From Rhizoclosmatium globosum (taxonomy: Eukaryota > Chytridiomycota > Chytridiomycetes > Chytridiales > Chytriomycetaceae): a stretch of 64,000 nucleotides of DNA. The stretch is from positions 62,001 through 126,000 of the forward strand of contig MCGO01000015.1 of the NCBI GenBank assembly GCA_002104985.1, written 5' to 3'. The position numbers and the translations under genes are program-made. The notes below the pieces were generated by a model. It was given only the letters and a program-made list of their open reading frames with translations. It had not been told where the DNA came from and searched no databases. Position 1 is the first letter of the stretch. Every line of letters begins with the position of its first letter. Below, one piece after another: positions 58,895-64,000 of this stretch.

Positions 58895-60853
58895 TTAATG
58901 AATCTTCTTCTTCTCAACGTTTCCCTTCTTCAAGTGCTCTCCATTCTCTTCACTAACCTTCAACATGAGCATATCACCCACTTCAGAAATCTGCTGAAGT
59001 GCGTACTCAATATCACCCATATCATGAGCCGCAGAGATACAGAAACGAACACGGGATGTGATAATGGGTGTTGCAGGGTAACCAACGACGACAACGGCAA
59101 TGTTACGCTTAAGCATTTCCCGTGAAAAGGCTGGAATCTTGGCTGGGTGACACAACAACAGTGGCACAACAGGTGAATCAGATCCGTAAACAATGAAACC
59201 CATGCGCTTAAGTTCTGAGCAGAAGTATTTTGAGTTGCGTGCAAGTTGCTGAATACGTCTGCGTCCGTCGTTTCCATGCTCCTCACCCATAATAATACGC
59301 ATGGAAGTAATAATTTGCTGAAGAATTGGTGGGGTGATGGATTCAGCGTAAATGTTGGAGTGGGACGTAAATCTCATGTGGTCGATAATGTCCTTGTTAG
59401 CAGCCAAGTAACCTCCAGCAGCTCCAAACGATTTTGTGAAAGTTCCCATCAAAATGTCCACATTGCTAGGGTCGATACCATAGTAATCACAGATTCCACG
59501 TCCGTTTGGACCCATAGCTCCAACAGAGTGGGCCTCGTCGAGGTAGAGGTAAAACTTGTACTTGTTTCTCAAGGCAACAATACCTGGAAGGTTACAAATG
59601 TTACCCTCCATAGAGTACAGGCCTTCAACGACAACAAGAATCTTCTTCCATGGACGGTGGGTACGTGGTTGACCTTGGGCAATGGCATCACGGAGAACTT
59701 GCTCGAGATCCTTCATGTCATTGTGCTTAAAGACGCGGATGGCGGCACCAGAGACACGGGCACCAAACACCAAAGAAGAGTGGTTGAGTTCGTCAGAAAT
59801 AATGAGAGAGCCCTTGGAGACCAAGGATGGGATGGTGGTAGAGTTGGTGGCGAAACCCATTGACACAATCATGGCCGCTTCTTTGCCCATGAAACGAGCA
59901 ACCAAGTTTTCAGCTTCCAAGTGCAGGTCAAGAGTTCCTTGGTCGAATCGAGAGGCACCAGACTGAACACCGTACCTAGATGGATGTTATTGTCAGTCTG
60001 TGATTTGAAACTCCGATGGATCGAGAAGGATTGTGTCATGCTTTCAGTCACTTCACTCATTCAATAGCACTGCAGCTCTTAATAAGGCGACCCAGTGTGA
60101 AAGACACCTTGCAGAGGGGAAAGCCCCGCCACCAAAAAAATGGATACTCACTTCTTGATTGCAGCCTCAACAGCATCTGCGCATGGACCCTCATTCTGAG
60201 CAAAACCAAGGTAGTTGTAAGAAGACAAGTTCAGGACCTTTCTAGTCGTTCCGGTGAGAGTAAAGGTCTTGTTGTAGTCTTTTGAATCTCGCTCAAGCAG
60301 GGTGAGAGTACGACCAGGGACATTTGTGATTGGACGGTTGAAGACATCACGAATACGGACATAGAGACGGCGGTGGTAGAAGGTATCAAATCCAGAGTTG
60401 AGGGGAGCGTAACCCTGGTTGAACAGAAAGGGAAGCAAAACAAATGAGGATGACATGACATTGACACACACACTTCAACAACACACTCACATTCTTGTTT
60501 CGTAAGTGAGCAAACGCCTCCGGGTTCAGTCTAAAACCAAAGAAGTCTCTAATGTGACCGGTGACAATCAGGATAAAGTAGGACAGGTAGGTTGTAATAA
60601 GGACGTGTAAGGGGGTCTTTTCGATGCAGTGCTCGAGCTCTTCGTTTCCGCGGCGAACGAAACCGCCGAGTTCGTCGTCGGCCGCCAAAGACTCTGAAGC
60701 GGAAGAGGACACGGCGGCGGCGGCGGGCTTCGACGAGGCAGCGTCCGTCTGGCTCTTGTACAGCCCAATTGGGGCGCCGTCAACAACGGGCACAGACAAG
60801 AGATCAGACGACGAGACTGGTTGGGCAAAGTGTGCGCGGCTTCCCTTTCCCAT
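58895..60853 (-). CDS. LCB2: Serine palmitoyltransferase subunit 2
   Basis: The catalytic subunit that condenses serine with palmitoyl-CoA, the first step of sphingolipid synthesis in the ER. Exons 60491-60853, 60152-60414 and 58895-59975 (introns 76 and 176 nt) give 568 residues without a frame break. The PLP-binding lysine lies in [57 protein letters not shown] and the [12 protein letters not shown] segment are family marks. An N-terminal helix ([17 protein letters not shown]) anchors it. The first 60 residues are Ser/Ala-rich and variable. The 176-nt intron (59976-60151) is the longest in the window. Functions with LCB1, not in this window. Confidence 0.97.
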
Positions 60854-61631
60854 TTGATTCGATGGTGAGTTCTAGTTGGTTGTTGGTGGTTGGTTGGTTG
60901 TAGGTGTCTGCGAAATTGGGCAGAGATCCTATGCGCAAAATTGTCTGTTCTGGTTCGACCAATATGGAAACAACTGTTGAAGCTGTTTCGAGTGTGACTT
61001 TGATGTACGAGTCTGCTCGGTTGTAGCAGTGTTTTTGTAATGGCGGTGGGAAAGCGACAAGTCCAAATATCTCAAAATCGGCGGGACTCTCAGAGTTTGG
61101 AGCAAGGGTGACTTTTGCAATGGAACCCAGATTTACAATAATAAAACCAGGGCAAACAATGATTATTTACCGATCGGAAGATACGCTATTCAATTACAAA
61201 TGATTAGAAATGTACAGTATTCGTATTGTTTCAGATTGATGCTCGAGTCATAACAATTGATGACAAATAACTGCTACAGCTTTCACATCGAGCATACTCA
61301 TTTTATTATTAACGTATTCATTTACATCTTAATCTTGGCACGCAATGCAGCACGCGATTGCCCTTATCACAAAAATTTAATAGTTGAATATTGGCGTCAC
61401 GTGATCAAATGGCAAACAACTTTGAATTATTCATCAAAGAATAGGGAAAGGGATGTGATTCATGATAATAATTTAAAAACGCTTTGGTTTGAATTAATGC
61501 ACGGCCGTGGCGCATTGATATTCCACGAGGCCTTAAATGCCCATGAGTTATTCCGAGAATCATCCTATTCTGAATTTTGGGAGTCAATCCACGATCTTTC
61601 TTAGATCATACAAAGTATACTTGAGAGAATG
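60854..61631. other. Intergenic region between LCB2 and lipase
   Basis: About 780 bases should contain the divergent promoters of LCB2 (minus) and the lipase (plus). The part near LCB2 has GTTGGTTG repeats (60871-60901). The middle is AT-rich with one 115-codon open frame, listed separately with low confidence. No RNA gene seen. Confidence 0.45.
61257..61604 (+). CDS. Doubtful 115-codon open frame
   Basis: An open frame with an AT-rich, Asn/His/Phe-rich predicted product. It has one hydrophobic stretch near the start (HFIINVFIYILILA) and a charged, helical second half containing WRHVIKWQTTLNYSSKNR and FWESIHDLS. It has no homology I recognise, no intron, and ends only 28 bases before the lipase start codon, where a promoter would be expected. 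Either a small lineage-specific gene or chance; I lean to chance, though its length is above what such AT-rich sequence usually gives. Confidence 0.2.
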   Translation: MMTNNCYSFHIEHTHFIINVFIYILILARNAARDCPYHKNLIVEYWRHVIKWQTTLNYSSKNRERDVIHDNNLKTLWFELMHGRGALIFHEALNAHELFRESSYSEFWESIHDLS

Positions 61632-63780
61632 ATGTCTGCAGAAGAAGATCCAGATGTGCCCGTCACGCTTCCTCTTACACTCACTGCAGAACCACTCGAA
61701 TTAGAGCAAGGAACAGAACCAACACAAAGCACCGACACTCGCGAGAATGTATCCACAGTCACTGACGGCCTGGTAGAGCCCTTTCCTTTTAGTTTAAGTA
61801 GCTAAACTCTCTTCGAATCTCAACAGTCGTTTGCCCTCAACACAGCCAAAGCCATAACCTCCTTCTCCTTCTCCTTCGCGAAAACCGCAACCTCAACATC
61901 AATTAACGTGGCTCGCACAATCGTCGACACAATCGGCGAAAACACTGGCCTCGAGCAAACAGGCATCACACCCATCCTCTCAGGAACCCTGTACGTCGCC
62001 GACAAGCTTTCAAACGCGGGAATCCGTGTCGGAGAATACTTTACAAACCTGGGACTTGATGCTGCTGGAAAGAGTATTGACGGTGTTGGGAATGTGTTTG
62101 GAAACACCGAGTTGAATGAAGCCATCAGGGAGTTTGCGAAGCTTGTGCAACGAGAGTTTGCGAGAGATTTGGAAGAATCTTTTGATGCGTCGGAGGAAGC
62201 GTTGGTCTTGATGGAGACGGAGGTTGGAGAGAATGCCGTTGTTCAGTATCGGGCGAAAAAGAGCTTGGCGTCCATGGGGATGTTGGAGGTTATCAAATCA
62301 ATTACGGGGTGGATTTGTTTGCAGCGTTTAGTGAAGGCGGAGTATGAACGGGTTGCACGTGAAGCTTGTTTGGGGGACTTGCGAAGTGCTTTGTCTGTAG
62401 TCAACGCTGATGCACCAGGAGTTGCGAACATGGAAGAGGTTTTAGATGGCGATGTTGTTGTGGATGGAAATGAAACCGATGCGGTTGTGCTGGGACACGT
62501 CGGCTCAGGTAACGTTGCACATAAAGTTCTCTAAGCTAACGATGAAGCAGAAAGCAACCATGAAAACCAGAGTTTGGGAGACATAAACGTCCTTTCGCCG
62601 TCTCGACTATTTCAGAATATTCGTCGTTACATTCGATTCGCTGCAGGATCTTACGGGAAGCTTGCCATCAATGTTCTTGACCCAACCTCAATTGATAATC
62701 CCTTGGCCGAAGAGCCAGACGGCTCCGTCTCCACCAACCACACATTCTTCTCAAATTATACGACTCGTCCTATTCCCACAATCTATCACACAACCGACCA
62801 CACAAAGAAAGCAACGGAAAATCAACTACTCCACTCACTTACTAATGTGCCACGAATTCTCCCAGAAAACAAAACTCACTACAACCCTACATTCTACCTT
62901 ATTCTCGACCACCCCAACAAGTCCGTAGTGCTCTGTCTCCGAGGAACGCTTTCCCTCCATGACTTACTCGTTGACCTCTCCTGTGACTACTCAACCCTCG
63001 AAATTGACGGCGAATCTTTCCTCGTCACGGAGGAATGCAAGCCGCCGCCGACCGCATCACCCTCCCCGCCCCAGAATACCTCGCCTCCCTCGCCTCAAAA
63101 CCCCAATCATCATCTTCATCCACCGCCCTCCCCAACATCTTCAAAACCGACCCAACACCCCCATACGCCTACGAATCCGTCCTCGCCGGCCTCGAATCAC
63201 ACCCCGGATACTCCCTCATCATCACCGGCCACTCCCTCGGCGCCGGCCTCGCCTCCCTCATCACCCTAAAATGGGGCAACCCATCCACAAACCTCGTCCG
63301 CCCGGAAACAGGCTTCCCAGCATCCACGCGAATCCACTGCTTCGCCTACGCATCCCCGGCAATCATCGCGCACCGCGGTGCATACGCACACCACTTTGAC
63401 TCGTTGATCACGACCGTGAAAGTCGGGTTGATTTTGTGCCGAGTTTGAGTTTGGGGACTGTGCGGGACATTGCGGGGGTGGTTGCGAAGATGCATGGGAC
63501 GCCGCATTTGGCTTCTGGGTTGATTTCGCGGTATGTTACCAAGAAGGCGACGTTGGGGGCTGTTGTTGATGACGACTATGCGAAAGAGTTGTGGGAGGAG
63601 TTGCGGGGTGGGTGTATGGGGAATGAGAAGCTGTTTCCGTGTGGAAGGAGTTTTTGGGTGATGAAGGAGGAGGTGAGGGAGTTGGTGAGAGGAGAAGTGT
63701 TGGGTGAGATTGTGTTTGATGCGGAGATGTTGACAGATCATATGCCGACCGTTTATGAGAGTGTTTTGAGAGGGTTGTAA
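61632..63780 (+). CDS. Class 3 lipase (diacylglycerol-lipase-like)
   Basis: An alpha/beta-hydrolase of the lipase class 3 family. The nucleophile elbow is ITGHSLGAGLAS. The preceding lid-region motif VVLCLRGTLSLHDLLVDLSC is the form seen in sn1-specific diacylglycerol lipases, and DFVPSLSLG carries the probable catalytic Asp region. Exons 61632-61772, 61827-62508 and 62551-63780 (introns 54 and 42 nt) plus two missing bases (near 63030 and 63418) give 685 codons. The N-terminal 300 residues are helical, acidic and without a known domain. The second intron ends AAGCAG, so two acceptors three bases apart are usable. ATG at 61629 or 61632. No membrane helix is evident. Confidence 0.88.
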
Positions 63781-63915
63781 TTTTTGCTTAATGGACTTAT
63801 GACACTTTGAGTATATAACATGTTAAAGATATTAAAGATCTATACCAAGTTTTATTAGCTCTACAATATGGCTTACAGAGAAGAATAAGGAATGGAAGGT
63901 AAAAGTGGGAGCGGT

Positions 63916-64000
63916 TTAAAGGGCAACAACAAAGACGATGGCAACCCCTGCAATTGCAATCCACATATCAAAGCTTTTTGCAGAACTAGTCGGGAATACA
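63916..64000 (-). CDS. C-terminal end of a further gene (partial)
   Basis: On the minus strand the last codons read into a single hydrophobic helix with small residues (MWIAIAGVAIVFVVAL) followed directly by TAA at 63916. A Ser/Lys-containing linker precedes it. A helix ending at the stop codon fits a GPI signal or a tail anchor. The rest of the gene lies beyond 64000, so nothing more can be said. It is convergent with the lipase gene, 135 bases away. Confidence 0.55.
   Translation of the reverse strand, partial: VFPTSSAKSFDMWIAIAGVAIVFVVAL

Noticed and set aside
59246..59863. Plus-strand open frame of 205 codons opposite LCB2
   Set aside because: Antisense to the most conserved part of LCB2, including the PLP site. 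No independent support.
61798..61826. 29-nt intron in the lipase gene
   Set aside because: Too short and out of phase. A donor at 61773 gives a 54-nt intron in phase with the same acceptor.

Overview
The window is nuclear DNA from a fungus, most likely a zoosporic (chytrid-type) one. Fungal signs are a GPI-type GH18 chitinase, LCB2 serine palmitoyltransferase, a fungal ThrE/PRM10-type transporter and a NAPE-PLD-like hydrolase. Zoosporic signs, which are inference, are a cyclic-nucleotide-gated channel gene, two seven-helix membrane proteins and a Crinkler-like kinase gene. Genes are dense on both strands, gaps are mostly 60-500 bases, and introns are short (about 38-82 nt, one of 176 nt) with GT-AG ends and one GC-AG exception. 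No transposon, CRISPR array or operon structure was seen.

Layout. 1-2.7 kb: 3' part of the spliceosomal CDC5L gene, a GTATA-rich repeat, a hairpin and tRNA-Ser. 2.9-6.8 kb: a tandem duplication in which each unit carries a tRNA-Ala(UGC) and a sterol-glucosyltransferase-like gene; the first copy has a nonsense codon. 7.1-14.4 kb: SF3B4, AMPK gamma (SNF4), two adjacent seven-helix proteins and a METTL25/RRNAD1 methyltransferase. 15.5-24 kb: a peroxisomal ABCD transporter, a coiled-coil protein, an MFS exporter, a DUF2470 membrane protein and an orphan. 24.2-30.5 kb: a full ABCC/MRP transporter and a nucleotide-sugar/triose-phosphate-type transporter. 30.6-40 kb: an orphan membrane protein, an extended SDR, a secreted C39-like protein, an orphan acidic Ser-rich protein and a ThrE-family transporter. 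40.1-49.6 kb: a membrane RING protein, Hsp20, a protein with about 19% cysteine, a large SDR with insertions, ribosomal protein uL2 and the Crinkler-like kinase gene. 49.7-64 kb: the CNG/HCN-type channel, NAPE-PLD, a kinase remnant, chitinase, a polyproline type II membrane protein, LCB2, a class 3 lipase and the tail of one more gene.

One property matters for anyone reusing the window. About half of the genes contain reading-frame breaks, and every break I could resolve corresponds to one missing base. Adding one base per break makes the coding length divisible by three in each gene where I counted exons. Other genes, including uL2, LCB2, the channel, NAPE-PLD, chitinase and METTL25, have none. 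This looks like uncorrected single-base deletions in the assembly rather than biology. Three other genes carry in-frame stop codons that this does not explain.

The genes do not form one pathway. Loose themes are lipid and membrane metabolism (LCB2, NAPE-PLD, lipase, ABCD, sterol-glucosyltransferase-like enzymes), splicing (CDC5L, SF3B4) and signalling (AMPK gamma, CNG channel, seven-helix proteins). No coherent new multi-gene system was found. The most unusual single items are the cysteine-rich protein, the channel with a non-GYG pore, the Crinkler-like gene and the seven-helix pair.
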